64,000 nt of DNA from Anaerostipes sp. 992a (GCF_001940245.1 NZ_MJIG01000004.1:310001-374000); one strand, 5' to 3'. Positions 41,547 to 50,138 are shown, counted from the first letter of the stretch. A program made the numbers and translations. Notes: generated from the letters alone by a model not told the origin.

Positions 41547-41819
41547 TTACTTTCTTAAGCCTAATCTTTCGATTAATGAACGGTATCTGTCGATATCGAC
41601 CTTCTTAAGGTATGCTAATAACCCTCTTCTCTGACCTACCATTTTCAGAAGTCCTCTTCTTGAATGATGATCTTTTGGATGAGTTTTGAAGTGATCCTGT
41701 AAATCATTGATTCTAGCTGTTAATAAAGCTACCTGTACTTCTGGAGAACCTGTATCTCCTTCACTTCTTCCGTATTCTGCAATAATTTTTGCTTTCTGTT
41801 CTGTTGTAATCATTTTCAT
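41547..41819 (-). CDS. rpsO: 30S ribosomal protein S15
   Basis: Binds the central domain of 16S rRNA. 90 residues with the family sequence [39 protein letters not shown] and the C-terminal [12 protein letters not shown]. Own promoter, structured leader and terminator. PNPase (pnp), its usual downstream neighbour, is 4 kb away beyond the thi operon. Confidence 0.99.
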   Translation of the reverse strand: MKMITTEQKAKIIAEYGRSEGDTGSPEVQVALLTARINDLQDHFKTHPKDHHSRRGLLKMVGQRRGLLAYLKKVDIDRYRSLIERLGLRK

Positions 41820-41840
41820 TTCCTCCTAATTCTTTATAAT

Positions 41841-41888
41841 CGCCACATACTAGGAATTGGTTGGAGTATCCAAACTCTTGGTATGCGG
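41841..41888 (-). promoter_or_regulatory. Structured rpsO leader, possible S15 autoregulatory site
   Basis: CCGCATAC and GTATGTGGCG pair around an inner GTTTGGA/TCCAAC-like stem, 20 bases before the ribosome site GGAGGAAA. S15 represses its own mRNA through such leaders in several bacteria; that this one does so is an inference. Confidence 0.5.
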
Positions 41889-41903
41889 TTCAACACCTAA
41901 ATG

Positions 41904-41932
41904 AGTATATCACATGATTTTTTATCTGTAAA
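41904..41932 (-). promoter_or_regulatory. Sigma-A promoter of rpsO
   Basis: TTTACA at 41932-41927, 17-base spacer, TATACT at 41909-41904. The -35 ends one base from the proC stop codon. Confidence 0.75.
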
Positions 41933-42730
41933 CTATTTTTTGCATTTATCTGCACATACTTTCATGGCTTCCATGATGCTGGATCGGAATCCTGTTCGTT
42001 CCAGCTCTTGTACTGCAGCAATGGTCGTTCCTCCCGGAGAACATACCATATCCTTTAATTCGCCGGGATGTTTTCCTGTCTCCAACACCATCTTTGCACT
42101 GCCCAATACAGACTGGGCCGCAAAACGATATGCCTGATCTCTTGGCATTCCCTCTGCCACTGCTGCATCCGCCATAGCTTCAATCAGTATGTAGATATAC
42201 GCTGGTGAGCTTCCGCTGACTGCCACGACCGCATCCATCAGGCGTTCCGGAACCAGCTCTGTCTTTCCAAATCCATCTAAAATGCGACAGACTTCCGTCA
42301 CCTCTTCCTGTGTCATATATTCATTGTAGCAGGCAGCTGTCATGCCCTCTCCCACCATGGCTGGTGTATTTGGCATAGTTCTTACAATCTTCATATCCTG
42401 TCCAAATAAATAACCGATGCGTTCCAGATCAATTCCTGGTGCTATGGTAACAATAATCTGAGATTTCTTTACATTTTTTGCGATTTCTTTGATCACATCT
42501 TCATAAAAAATTGGTTTTACAGCCAATACGATAATTTCTGCTTCCGTTGCTACTGTAATGTTATCTGTTGTCACGTCAATGCCATATTGTTGCTGAATTG
42601 CCTTTAATTTTCCTTCGCTCCGATTGGATGCAATTATTTGCTCTGAATGCAAAATCTGATTTTCGACAATACCACCGATCATTGCAGATGCCATATTCCC
42701 GCATCCAATAAATCCTAATTTATGTTTCAT
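41933..42730 (-). CDS. proC: Pyrroline-5-carboxylate reductase
   Basis: Last step of proline synthesis. N-terminal NAD(P) fold LGFIGCGNMASAMIGGIVEN, then AVKPIFYEDVIKEIA, IVRTMPNTPAMVGEGMTA, and the C-terminal helical domain VLETGKHPGELKDMVCSPGGTT (read in two parts). 265 residues from ATG 42730; the frame starts 23 codons earlier inside the PHP gene, with which the start overlaps by 11 bases. Confidence 0.97.
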   Translation of the reverse strand: MKHKLGFIGCGNMASAMIGGIVENQILHSEQIIASNRSEGKLKAIQQQYGIDVTTDNITVATEAEIIVLAVKPIFYEDVIKEIAKNVKKSQIIVTIAPGIDLERIGYLFGQDMKIVRTMPNTPAMVGEGMTAACYNEYMTQEEVTEVCRILDGFGKTELVPERLMDAVVAVSGSSPAYIYILIEAMADAAVAEGMPRDQAYRFAAQSVLGSAKMVLETGKHPGELKDMVCSPGGTTIAAVQELERTGFRSSIMEAMKVCADKCKK

Positions 42731-43616
42731 CTGTCTTTCCCTGCCTTTCCATTCTCTCACACAGTTTTTTATAGATTTCCTCTTCCATGCCAGATACAAT
42801 ACTGCCTGGCTGAATCTGAGGTTTTAGTTTTCCATGAAAATCGCTCCCCTGTGTAATCAGCAATTCGTATTTCTTTGCCATCTTTGTATAGAACACATCC
42901 TCCTGATTTTGATGATAACTGCAGAATGCCTCTACCCCTTCAATGCCAGCCTCTACCAGTTTTTGGAACAATTCTGCATTTTCACCCATATTAGCTCCTG
43001 GATGTGCCAATACTGGAATACCACCTGCTGCTTTAATACACTGAATTCCCTCTTCAGCCGGGAGATTGCCTTCTGCTACAAATCCAGCACTTCCTGGTTT
43101 GGAACAGTTCTCCCAGAAAAAATCTACCCCTGGCATATCATGATTCCGGTATTTCTCTACCAAAGGATTTCCCAGATTCCGCTCATCTTCAAGAATCGCC
43201 TGAAAGATATTCGCAATGATAATATTTCCCTGTTTTGCATAGTGAAGTACCTCTTTTTCTTCGAAAAAAAATCCCATTTCACGCATTTTTGTCATTCGTT
43301 TTTTGCCATTTTGTTCTTTCTGTCTGCGAGTTTTCTCTCCAAACTTTGCCAATGCTTCCTGCTCTGGATCAATACCATATCCAATGATATGAAAATTTCT
43401 TCCTCCACACTGGGTGTCCAACTCAACTGCCGGAATACATGTAATACCTGCATTTTTTGCTGCCTCAACTCCTCTTTTTACCCCTGTGGTAATATTATGA
43501 TCGCAAATAGCCATCACCATAACCCCGGCCTTTTTCGCTATGGATACTACCTCCTCCGGGGAAAATTCACCATCCATACTTTCCGATGAATGCATATGCA
43601 AATCTAACCAACTCAT
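42720..43616 (-). CDS. PHP domain phosphoesterase
   Basis: Metal-dependent phosphoesterase of the PHP family (COG0613). Metal ligands are visible as DLHMHSSESMDGEFSPEE (residues 5-20), ICDHNIT, IPAVELD, VLAHPGAN and the C-terminal GSDFHGKLKP. 298 residues. RnmA/YciV relatives remove nucleotides from RNA 5' ends or hydrolyse 3',5'-bisphosphonucleotides; the substrate here is unassigned. Coupled to proC by overlap. Confidence 0.88.
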   Translation of the reverse strand: MSWLDLHMHSSESMDGEFSPEEVVSIAKKAGVMVMAICDHNITTGVKRGVEAAKNAGITCIPAVELDTQCGGRNFHIIGYGIDPEQEALAKFGEKTRRQKEQNGKKRMTKMREMGFFFEEKEVLHYAKQGNIIIANIFQAILEDERNLGNPLVEKYRNHDMPGVDFFWENCSKPGSAGFVAEGNLPAEEGIQCIKAAGGIPVLAHPGANMGENAELFQKLVEAGIEGVEAFCSYHQNQEDVFYTKMAKKYELLITQGSDFHGKLKPQIQPGSIVSGMEEEIYKKLCERMERQGKTDET

Positions 43617-43627
43617 CTTATTTCCTC

Positions 43628-44512
43628 CTAGCGAAGCTTCTTTAACAGCTGCTCAAAATACTCTGGCAATGGAGAAGTAAATTCCATATACTCCTTTGTA
43701 GTAGGATGAATAAATCCTAATACTTTTGCGTGAAGGCACTGACCCTGCAGATGAAATTTGTCCTTCTTCGGACCATAGACCTCATCCCCCAACAACGGGT
43801 GATGAATGTGGGACATATGAACGCGAATCTGATGGGTTCTTCCGGTTTCCAGAGAGCATTCAATATATGTATATTGTCCTTTCAGCCGTTCCAGAACCTT
43901 ATAATGGGTCACTGCACGCTTTCCATTTTTATAATTGACCGCCATCTTTTTTCGATCATTTGGATTTCTTCCAATGGGTGCATCTACACTTCCTTCCTCT
44001 TCTCCTATGTTATGATAAACAATGGCATGGTATTTTCTCGTAATCGAATGTACCTTTAACTGCTCTGCGATAAAGTTATGCGCATGATCATTTTTACAGA
44101 TGACCAAAAGTCCGGTGGTATCCTTATCAATCCGATGCACGATTCCTGGTCTTAATTCTCCATTAATTCCAGACAACTGATCTTTACAGTGATACAAAAG
44201 TCCATTGACCAGCGTTCCTGTATAATGGCCCGGACATGGATGAACCACCATATCTTTTTGTTTATTTAATACAATAATGTCTGAATCCTCATATATGATA
44301 TCAAGAGGCACCGGCTCCGCTTGAATATCCACTTCCTTTGGCTCTGGAATCTCTATTTGGATTTCATCCTCTTCTGACAGCTTATAATTGGATTTTATAT
44401 GTTTTCCATTGACCAGCACATTTCCATCCTTAATCAGCTTCTGCAAATAAGATCTGGAATGTTCTGGGTATTGTTCTGACAGATATCTGTCAATTCTCGT
44501 TCCCTGCTTCAT
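43628..44512 (-). CDS. RluD-family 23S rRNA pseudouridine synthase
   Basis: Isomerises uridines in large-subunit rRNA. N-terminal S4 domain (SRSYLQKLIKDGNVLVNGKH, about 15-60), then the catalytic domain with GIVHRIDKDTTGLLVI (Asp of RxD nucleophile), GRTHQIRVHMSHI and HPLLGDEVYG. 294 residues. It follows lspA by 29 bases, as ylyB follows lspA in Bacillus. Confidence 0.93.
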   Translation of the reverse strand: MKQGTRIDRYLSEQYPEHSRSYLQKLIKDGNVLVNGKHIKSNYKLSEEDEIQIEIPEPKEVDIQAEPVPLDIIYEDSDIIVLNKQKDMVVHPCPGHYTGTLVNGLLYHCKDQLSGINGELRPGIVHRIDKDTTGLLVICKNDHAHNFIAEQLKVHSITRKYHAIVYHNIGEEEGSVDAPIGRNPNDRKKMAVNYKNGKRAVTHYKVLERLKGQYTYIECSLETGRTHQIRVHMSHIHHPLLGDEVYGPKKDKFHLQGQCLHAKVLGFIHPTTKEYMEFTSPLPEYFEQLLKKLR

Positions 44513-44541
44513 ACTACTCCTTATTCGATCTGGTTAAAGTC

Positions 44542-45030
44542 TTAATGATTGAAAAATGAAAGCTCGTCCTCCTGATAAACAAACATGATCAGTATGATCA
44601 ATGCTATCGCTGCTATGGTCACATAACAGTCTGCCACGTTAAAGATAGGAAAATCAATGACTTTCACATATAAAAAGTCTACTACATACTTTCGGCAGAT
44701 TCGGTCTACCATATTTCCAATTGCTCCTGAGAACAGTAAAATCACCGTTGCTTTAAGCGGCATATATCTTTTCTGTTCTGGAAGCTTTACATATACATAA
44801 ATCATAAGTAGCAATGCCAAAAATGTGACCGCCAGCAGTAAAAGCTGCTTGCCCTGAAAAGAACCAAAGGCTGCTCCTCTGTTTTCCAAATATTGCAGTT
44901 CAAAAATTCCCTTGATCAGTGGAATGGCTTTCTTTCCTTTCAGATGAAGAATTGCCAGGTATTTGGTATACTGATCTAACAAAAGCAGACATATAGAAAT
45001 GGCTGCTCCACTCACAAACTTTTTTAACAT
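44542..45030 (-). CDS. lspA: Prolipoprotein signal peptidase (signal peptidase II)
   Basis: Cleaves signal peptides of lipoproteins after lipid attachment. Four membrane segments; catalytic motifs ENRGAAFGSF, GAIGNMVDRI (first Asp) and VDFLYV ... FNVADCYV (second Asp). 162 residues from ATG 45030, which has GGAG at good spacing; a GTG at 45051 is less likely. The two ABC binding lipoproteins in this window would be substrates. Confidence 0.95.
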   Translation of the reverse strand: MLKKFVSGAAISICLLLLDQYTKYLAILHLKGKKAIPLIKGIFELQYLENRGAAFGSFQGKQLLLLAVTFLALLLMIYVYVKLPEQKRYMPLKATVILLFSGAIGNMVDRICRKYVVDFLYVKVIDFPIFNVADCYVTIAAIALIILIMFVYQEDELSFFNH

Positions 45031-45081
45031 ATTCACTCCATTTTCTAACACAATGGTTTCCTTCTGCCCGATGCAAACACA

Positions 45082-45837
45082 CTATACAAATCGATGCAGA
45101 AGAACCGAGTGCCTTCCTTTCTTCGATTGTCCCCGGATGTTTGAAAAAATCATCTTTCCCATTCCCCGAACGGAGATTATATCCCCTTCTATAACCGCTT
45201 TGCCATTGGTTTCTGCCAATCTTCCATTGATAAATACCTTCTTCCCCTGAATCAATACTGCACTTTCTTTTCTGGACAAAGAAAATCCCAGGCTGACGAT
45301 TGCATCCAACCGAAAGGAATTCACAAATCCTTCCACAGGCTTTAACTGGGGTCTGATATCTAAATTCATCTTCTTCACAGGCTTCGTCGTGACCAGCGTA
45401 TGCCTGATCTTACTGATTTCTTCTAGTAGAAATTCTGCCATATGCTCCATACAGAAAAGATAAGCCCCGGTCTCATCTACCAGAATGTCTCCAATGCATT
45501 CCCGTTCCATTCCCAAATTTAACACTGCACCAAGATAGTCTCTATGACTCAATTTCTCACTATACTTTGGTGCAATTGGCTGAATCCTCAGACATACAAC
45601 AGGATCCGGCGCCGGATAGCCCAGCAACTCCTCCGACCCGAACATCAAGATCTTCCGTTCTGCGTATGGGTATCCTCCCAGAAAAGCCCCTTTTGCATAT
45701 TCCACCTCCCGTTCCACTTCATAATAAATCGCCTGCTCTGCCAGCGATAAAAATGACGTATGGGTATAAATGGATTGATGATAAGACTTTTGGGCCAATT
45801 CCATCATTCTCTTTTTTAATAATTCCTCTTCGTTCAT
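45082..45837 (-). CDS. ylmH: YlmH-like S4-domain RNA-binding protein
   Basis: RNA-binding protein of the division-associated ylm cluster; Bacillus YlmH (RqcP2) binds the ribosome. The C-terminal S4 domain begins FSLSRKESAVLIQGKKVFIN and ends in VEGDIISVRGMGK-like sequence; the N-terminal part contains AEQAIYYEVEREVEYAKGAF and FLGGYPYAERKI typical of the family. About 251 residues from ATG 45837 (AGGAAGGAA before it). Confidence 0.88.
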   Translation of the reverse strand: MNEEELLKKRMMELAQKSYHQSIYTHTSFLSLAEQAIYYEVEREVEYAKGAFLGGYPYAERKILMFGSEELLGYPAPDPVVCLRIQPIAPKYSEKLSHRDYLGAVLNLGMERECIGDILVDETGAYLFCMEHMAEFLLEEISKIRHTLVTTKPVKKMNLDIRPQLKPVEGFVNSFRLDAIVSLGFSLSRKESAVLIQGKKVFINGRLAETNGKAVIEGDIISVRGMGKMIFSNIRGQSKKGRHSVLLHRFV

Positions 45838-45878
45838 TAGTTCCTTCCTATACACATCGTGTGTATCCTCACGGAGTA

Positions 45879-45914
45879 TTTTATAGACTAGAAAAAATTT
45901 CCTATTCTATAAAA
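45879..45914. repeat. Dispersed AT-rich palindrome, copy 5
   Basis: TTTTATAG-x-CTAG-x-AAA and its complement TTT-x-CTA-xx-CTATAAAA. Between the sepF terminator and the ylmH start. Confidence 0.65.
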
Positions 45915-45916
45915 CA

Positions 45917-45943
45917 AGAAAAGCATAGATCCCATGCTTTTCT
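45917..45943 (-). terminator. Terminator after sepF
   Basis: AGAAAAGCAT and ATGCTTTTCT with a 7-base loop; the minus strand continues TGTTTTATAG. Confidence 0.72.
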
Positions 45944-45958
45944 CGTCTTTCCTCATCT

Positions 45959-46498
45959 TTATTCTGAAATTCTAGGAGAGATCATATCATCATTCATGAT
46001 CTCATCTCGTAAATCTCCATTCACTTCAATATTATCTGGTGCTGCAATAAAAATGTTCTTTGAAATGGCCTGTAAAGTACCATCCACAGCATAGCAGGCA
46101 CCGCCAATAAAGTCAATCGTTCTCTGTGCTTCCGGATTGCCAACGCCTTCCATATTGATTACTACTGTTCTTCCCTCTCTAAGTAAATCTGCAGCAACCT
46201 TTGACTCACTAAAATCCTGTGGTTTAATAACAAACACTTCTACCCCCTGTCCGTTCATGGACACTACCTTGTTATTGGCAGTCCTTCTGCTGGTATAAGT
46301 CTGTCGTCTTGGAGCCTCACTGAGCACTGGTGCTGGCTCTTCTTCTTCTTTTTTCTTCTTTGAAGGAAAAATATGCGGTGCTTTTGTTTTTTCTTCTTCC
46401 TCATCATCGATTTCTTCGTATTCATCATCGAATTCTTCTTCGTAATCATCATCGCTTAATCTCATAAGCCCAAGTAACTTATCAACTGTACCTTTCAT
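45959..46498 (-). CDS. sepF: Cell division protein SepF
   Basis: Anchors FtsZ to the membrane and shapes the septum in Gram-positive bacteria. N-terminal amphipathic start MKGTVDKLLGLMRLSDDD, a long acidic and basic disordered linker (about 20-85), and the SepF core GVEVFVIKPQDFSESKVAAD, GRTVVINMEG, AQRTIDFIGGACYAVDG, ISKNIFIAAPDNIEV. 179 residues from ATG 46498 (GGAGGTTG); the longer frame into yggS is not real. Confidence 0.94.
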   Translation of the reverse strand: MKGTVDKLLGLMRLSDDDYEEEFDDEYEEIDDEEEEKTKAPHIFPSKKKKEEEEPAPVLSEAPRRQTYTSRRTANNKVVSMNGQGVEVFVIKPQDFSESKVAADLLREGRTVVINMEGVGNPEAQRTIDFIGGACYAVDGTLQAISKNIFIAAPDNIEVNGDLRDEIMNDDMISPRISE

Positions 46499-46514
46499 AC
46501 TCAACCTCCATGAA

Positions 46515-47210
46515 CTATATATTATAATTACGGGCACCAAAAATGCCTGTTCCCACACGAACCATTGTAGCACCTTCTTCTACTGCTACTTCGTAATCGT
46601 TGGTCATACCCATTGATAAAATTTTCATAGTTACATTATCAAAGTTTTTCTTATCAATGTCAATAAATAATTGCTTTAATTGGCGGAAATATTTCCGGTT
46701 ATCCTCTGGGTCATCCACAAAAGGAGCAATGGTCATCAGCCCCTGTATGCTGATGTTAGGAAGCTTGGCTGTCTCCTGCACCAATTCCATAACTTCATCC
46801 GTACTCTCCAGACCAAATTTTGTCTCTTCTTCAGCTACATTGACCTGAATCAGAACAGGTACTGTCACCTGCTTTTTCACTGCTTCCTTGCTGATCTGCT
46901 TAGCCAACTTCAACGAATCTACAGAGTGAATCAGTGCTACCTTGTCGACTATGTACTTTACCTTATTGGTCTGCAGATGTCCGATCAGATGCCAGCGTAC
47001 TGGATTCTCAATCGCTTCATACTTGGAACAAAGCTCCTGTACCTTATTCTCTCCAAAATCCGTAACTCCATGTCTGGAAAGCTCAACCACATCTTCCAAT
47101 GGCTTTGTTTTGCTCACCGCAATAATCGTAACTTCCTCTGGATTACGACCTGACCTTTCGCATGCTGCTCTTACCTTCTCTGCTACCATATCATAATTTT
47201 CTTTTAACAT
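46515..47210 (-). CDS. YggS/PLPBP family pyridoxal phosphate-binding protein
   Basis: PLP homeostasis protein without known catalytic activity. TIM-barrel fold with TIIAVSKTKPLEDVVEL (PLP Lys in SKTK), DFGENKVQEL, WHLIGHLQTNKVKYI, QVNVAEEETKFGL, GLMTIAPF and LSMGMTNDYEVAVEEGATMV. About 231 residues from ATG 47210; a GTG at 47219 is an alternative. YggS-SepF-YlmH order is standard in Firmicutes. Confidence 0.94.
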   Translation of the reverse strand: MLKENYDMVAEKVRAACERSGRNPEEVTIIAVSKTKPLEDVVELSRHGVTDFGENKVQELCSKYEAIENPVRWHLIGHLQTNKVKYIVDKVALIHSVDSLKLAKQISKEAVKKQVTVPVLIQVNVAEEETKFGLESTDEVMELVQETAKLPNISIQGLMTIAPFVDDPEDNRKYFRQLKQLFIDIDKKNFDNVTMKILSMGMTNDYEVAVEEGATMVRVGTGIFGARNYNI

Positions 47211-47225
47211 TTCACTCACCTGTCC

Positions 47226-48593
47226 TTAATAAATGATTTCATCCTCGTCGATTTCCTTGCTGTTTAATACGATGTGATCGTACAACGAAATTCCATGAAC
47301 CGTATTTGTCGCAACTAAGACATAATCCTCACTGCTACTCACCTTCTCGATAGCACGAAATTCGGCATATCCTTGATTAACACAATAAACGCCTTGCTTC
47401 TTCACCGTCTTATCCAGATAATATTGTGCGGAATTCTTATTGCCTCCAGCAAATAATACTGTGTTCTTCTCAACTTCATCCGCATCCAGATAAAAATATT
47501 TATCCTTATCTTCCTCAAATTTATAAATCGTATAGCTTTTAATGGAAGCCGTTTTTTCCTTATCTGATTTGGCCAGTACACGATCTGAAGTGGAGTTTCC
47601 TCCCTTTGTCAGATATTCCACTGGTACTGCATAAAACTCCTTTTCTACCACTGCACTTTTTGGAATTTTATATCCTTTATTAGAATTTAAAGAAATTTCA
47701 ATATCCAAAAACCGTTCATTCATGTAACGGATCAAATATTTTGATAAGGTTAAGTATCCATAATAGCGACTTTTTTTCTTTTTCACCCTTATGGATGCCG
47801 ATGCTTTCACGTTATCCTTTAAGAATGTAACCTGCACCGTATTCTTATCCTTTAATTCTTCATATTCCTCTTCCGACAGTTGGATGGCAATTTCCCATGT
47901 CTCTCCTGTAGCAATGCGATAAACCACGTCTCCTTTTTCCACTTTTTCAACAGAGGATAACTGCTTTTTCTCATAACCGGACTGTTGAAAATCTGATTTA
48001 TCAATCTGATCCACAGTTGTCTTATCAAAATTATCCACCGTATAAGAGACCACTCCGCTGTCTGTACTTCCTACAACCTGATAGGAATCCTTGCCGTACT
48101 TCTTCTTGACCTTTTTCACGGTTTTTTCTATATAATCTCCATTGGCATTCAACACAGACTGATCCAGCTTTTGTTTCAGGTTATACACCTCATCGAATCT
48201 GGAATAATCATATTCTTCTTTAAAATCTGAAATGGTATTGTTAATATTCGATATATTTTTATTGGCTGCTTCATAATCTTCTTTGATTGCCTCAGCAATA
48301 TAATCTTTGATCTTACCATTGGAATCCAGTGAATAGATTGTCTCTCCCTTATAAACTTTAGAAAGATCAGACATATAGTAGTTAATATATCCACTTCCTT
48401 TGCTTTTGACAATTTTTTCCTCGCGTATAGCAATGCCTGTTGTAGATATTACATCCGACATCTTACCAGCTTTTACCTCATAAATGGTCAATGGGTTTTT
48501 GAAGATAAACCCCAAAATGTTCACGCTGATATATATTAAAATTCCAATAAAAATAACAAGACTTAAACTAAGATGAATCTTATTTTTTCTCAT
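47226..48593 (-). CDS. HlyD-like membrane-anchored protein of the division cluster
   Basis: Single N-terminal membrane segment (about residues 8-30, LSLSLVIFIGILIYISVNIL) followed by an extracytoplasmic part with lipoyl/HlyD-like hairpin features: VYKGETIYSLDSNGKI, a coiled-coil stretch (about 100-165), then SSVEKVEKGDVVYRIATGET. 455 residues. HlyD proteins usually serve exporters, but no transporter is nearby; its position between the radical SAM gene and yggS-sepF suggests an envelope role, which is inference. The ATG overlaps the preceding stop codon (TAATG). Confidence 0.72.
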   Translation of the reverse strand: MRKNKIHLSLSLVIFIGILIYISVNILGFIFKNPLTIYEVKAGKMSDVISTTGIAIREEKIVKSKGSGYINYYMSDLSKVYKGETIYSLDSNGKIKDYIAEAIKEDYEAANKNISNINNTISDFKEEYDYSRFDEVYNLKQKLDQSVLNANGDYIEKTVKKVKKKYGKDSYQVVGSTDSGVVSYTVDNFDKTTVDQIDKSDFQQSGYEKKQLSSVEKVEKGDVVYRIATGETWEIAIQLSEEEYEELKDKNTVQVTFLKDNVKASASIRVKKKKSRYYGYLTLSKYLIRYMNERFLDIEISLNSNKGYKIPKSAVVEKEFYAVPVEYLTKGGNSTSDRVLAKSDKEKTASIKSYTIYKFEEDKDKYFYLDADEVEKNTVLFAGGNKNSAQYYLDKTVKKQGVYCVNQGYAEFRAIEKVSSSEDYVLVATNTVHGISLYDHIVLNSKEIDEDEIIY

Positions 48594-49537
48594 TATTCTA
48601 ACTCCCATCTATCTAATGCTGCGCCGTTCAGATAATGAAACCGGCACCCCTGTCTATAATTTTTCTTTTCCATCCATTCCTCGAATTCATCTCTAAGCTT
48701 CCACCAGCTGGTCCCCCAGTTGGAGAATTCGGAATATTCCTCTGGTACACGGCTGAATAATCGTTCTACCACAATCTCTGGAGACAGATAAGCCAGAAAT
48801 TCTGTCAGCCTTTCTAAATATTCTTCTTTGGAACATAACGTAATTGTACCATCATTGTATTGTGTATACAACTGTGAATTTTTCGGAATATACAAAGAAT
48901 GTAATTTTACAACATCAACCCGCAGTGCTGATAAAATCTTTGCTCCCTCCACTGCATCCTCCAAGGTATCTCCTGGCAGATTTAAGATCATATGTGCACA
49001 AGTGGAAAATCCATATGCCTGAACCTGCATCACTGCCTGGATAAATTCTGCCAGACCATGTCCCCGGTTGATATTCTTTAGCGTATGGTAATTCACCGTC
49101 TGAAGTCCCAATTCAAAATGAATTTCTATCTGATATTCTCTTCGAATCTGCTTGAGAAAATCCAAATATTCTTTCTTAATACAATCTGGTCTGGTAGAAA
49201 TGGATATTTCTACAATATCCTCCACCTTTGCCGCTTCCGTAATATATGCCCGAAATCGCTCCAGGCTCATAAATGTATTGGTATAATTTTGAAAATAGGC
49301 AATAAATTTTTTCGCTTTATATCTTCTGGAAATCTTCTCTTTCGTCTTATTGAGCTGCTCTGTCACAGACATTCCTGATGACATGGCTTCAAATCCAGTT
49401 CCTACATCTGCACAAAAAGAACAGCCTTGATTACCGTTCATTCGATTAGGACAGCTGATCGGCAGATTAACAGGAAGCTTATATACCTTCTCCCCATATT
49501 TTGTTTTTAAATAATCGGAATACGTGCGATAATACAT
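48593..49537 (-). CDS. TIGR01212-type (YhcC-like) radical SAM protein
   Basis: Radical SAM protein of unknown reaction. The iron-sulfur motif is atypical, CPNRMNGNQGCSFC near residues 29-42 (Cx9CxxC spacing), as in the YhcC/TIGR01212 family; IAYFQNYTNTFMSLERFR, SISTRPDCIKKEYL and EIHFELGLQTVNYHTLK follow. 314 residues. First gene after the P-loop gene terminator and palindrome copy 4. Confidence 0.9.
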   Translation of the reverse strand: MYYRTYSDYLKTKYGEKVYKLPVNLPISCPNRMNGNQGCSFCADVGTGFEAMSSGMSVTEQLNKTKEKISRRYKAKKFIAYFQNYTNTFMSLERFRAYITEAAKVEDIVEISISTRPDCIKKEYLDFLKQIRREYQIEIHFELGLQTVNYHTLKNINRGHGLAEFIQAVMQVQAYGFSTCAHMILNLPGDTLEDAVEGAKILSALRVDVVKLHSLYIPKNSQLYTQYNDGTITLCSKEEYLERLTEFLAYLSPEIVVERLFSRVPEEYSEFSNWGTSWWKLRDEFEEWMEKKNYRQGCRFHYLNGAALDRWELE

Positions 49538-49557
49538 GAATTCTTCCCCTTATATAT

Positions 49558-49596
49558 TTGTAACATAGGAAATCTAAAAAATTCCCATGTAATAAA
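49558..49596. repeat. Dispersed AT-rich palindrome, copy 4
   Basis: TTGTAACATAGGAAAT and AATTCCCATGTAATAAA as imperfect arms. It separates the P-loop gene terminator from the radical SAM gene. Confidence 0.65.
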
Positions 49597-49624
49597 GAAA
49601 CTGTCACATCTCTGTGACAGTTTC
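49597..49624 (-). terminator. Terminator of the P-loop gene
   Basis: GAAACTGTCAC/GTGACAGTTTC, 11-base perfect arms, followed on the minus strand by TTTATTAC. Confidence 0.82.
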
Positions 49625-49638
49625 TATTCATGTTCTTC

Positions 49639-50067
49639 TTATAAAGATACTGTAACAAGTCCCTGAATACTTTCAGGCATATCAGATTTATCTCTAGATG
49701 CACTAATCACAAAATCAACATCGTATTTTTCAGATATTTCCTGAATCTTGGCAACAGTTGCTTCAACATCCGCATCATTAGATACATCCACGTTAGCAAT
49801 GGTTAGAAAACTTTCTAAATAAATTGTTTCGATGTCATAATTCTGAGATAAAATTCCTGCTAAAAATCCAAGAAACATATCTGTATTTGTGATTCCGTAT
49901 TCTGGAGAAACGATAAAACGAATGCGATTGCTCAGCTCATACATATGCTTGTTGCTTTTATCGATATAGACGATATCCCCTTTTGCAACCTTAACTGCAT
50001 CATTTACTTTTTCAATTAAAACTTTCGTTTTTCCTTTTCCTTTTACTCCTGCAATAATTTCGACCAT
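49639..50067 (-). CDS. Small P-loop protein of unknown function
   Basis: I recognise no specific family. The 142 residues start with a Walker A-like AGVKGKGKTKVLIEK (about 6-20), have DIVYIDKSNKHMYELS, a possible Walker B in TIYLESFLTIANVD, and VDFVISASRDKSDMPE near the end. Size and layout suggest a minimal P-loop ATPase or nucleotide-binding regulator. It has its own promoter and terminator and lies between dacA and the radical SAM gene. Confidence 0.7.
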   Translation of the reverse strand: MVEIIAGVKGKGKTKVLIEKVNDAVKVAKGDIVYIDKSNKHMYELSNRIRFIVSPEYGITNTDMFLGFLAGILSQNYDIETIYLESFLTIANVDVSNDADVEATVAKIQEISEKYDVDFVISASRDKSDMPESIQGLVTVSL

Positions 50068-50138
50068 TCTTATCTCCTCCTTAGAAAGAACATTTTTATT
50101 ATATATATTGTATAATATATGCTACAAAATAACAACTA

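Noticed and set aside
46264-46452. Lys/Met-rich frame of 62 codons on the minus strand
   Set aside because: A shadow of the acidic linker of sepF in another frame.
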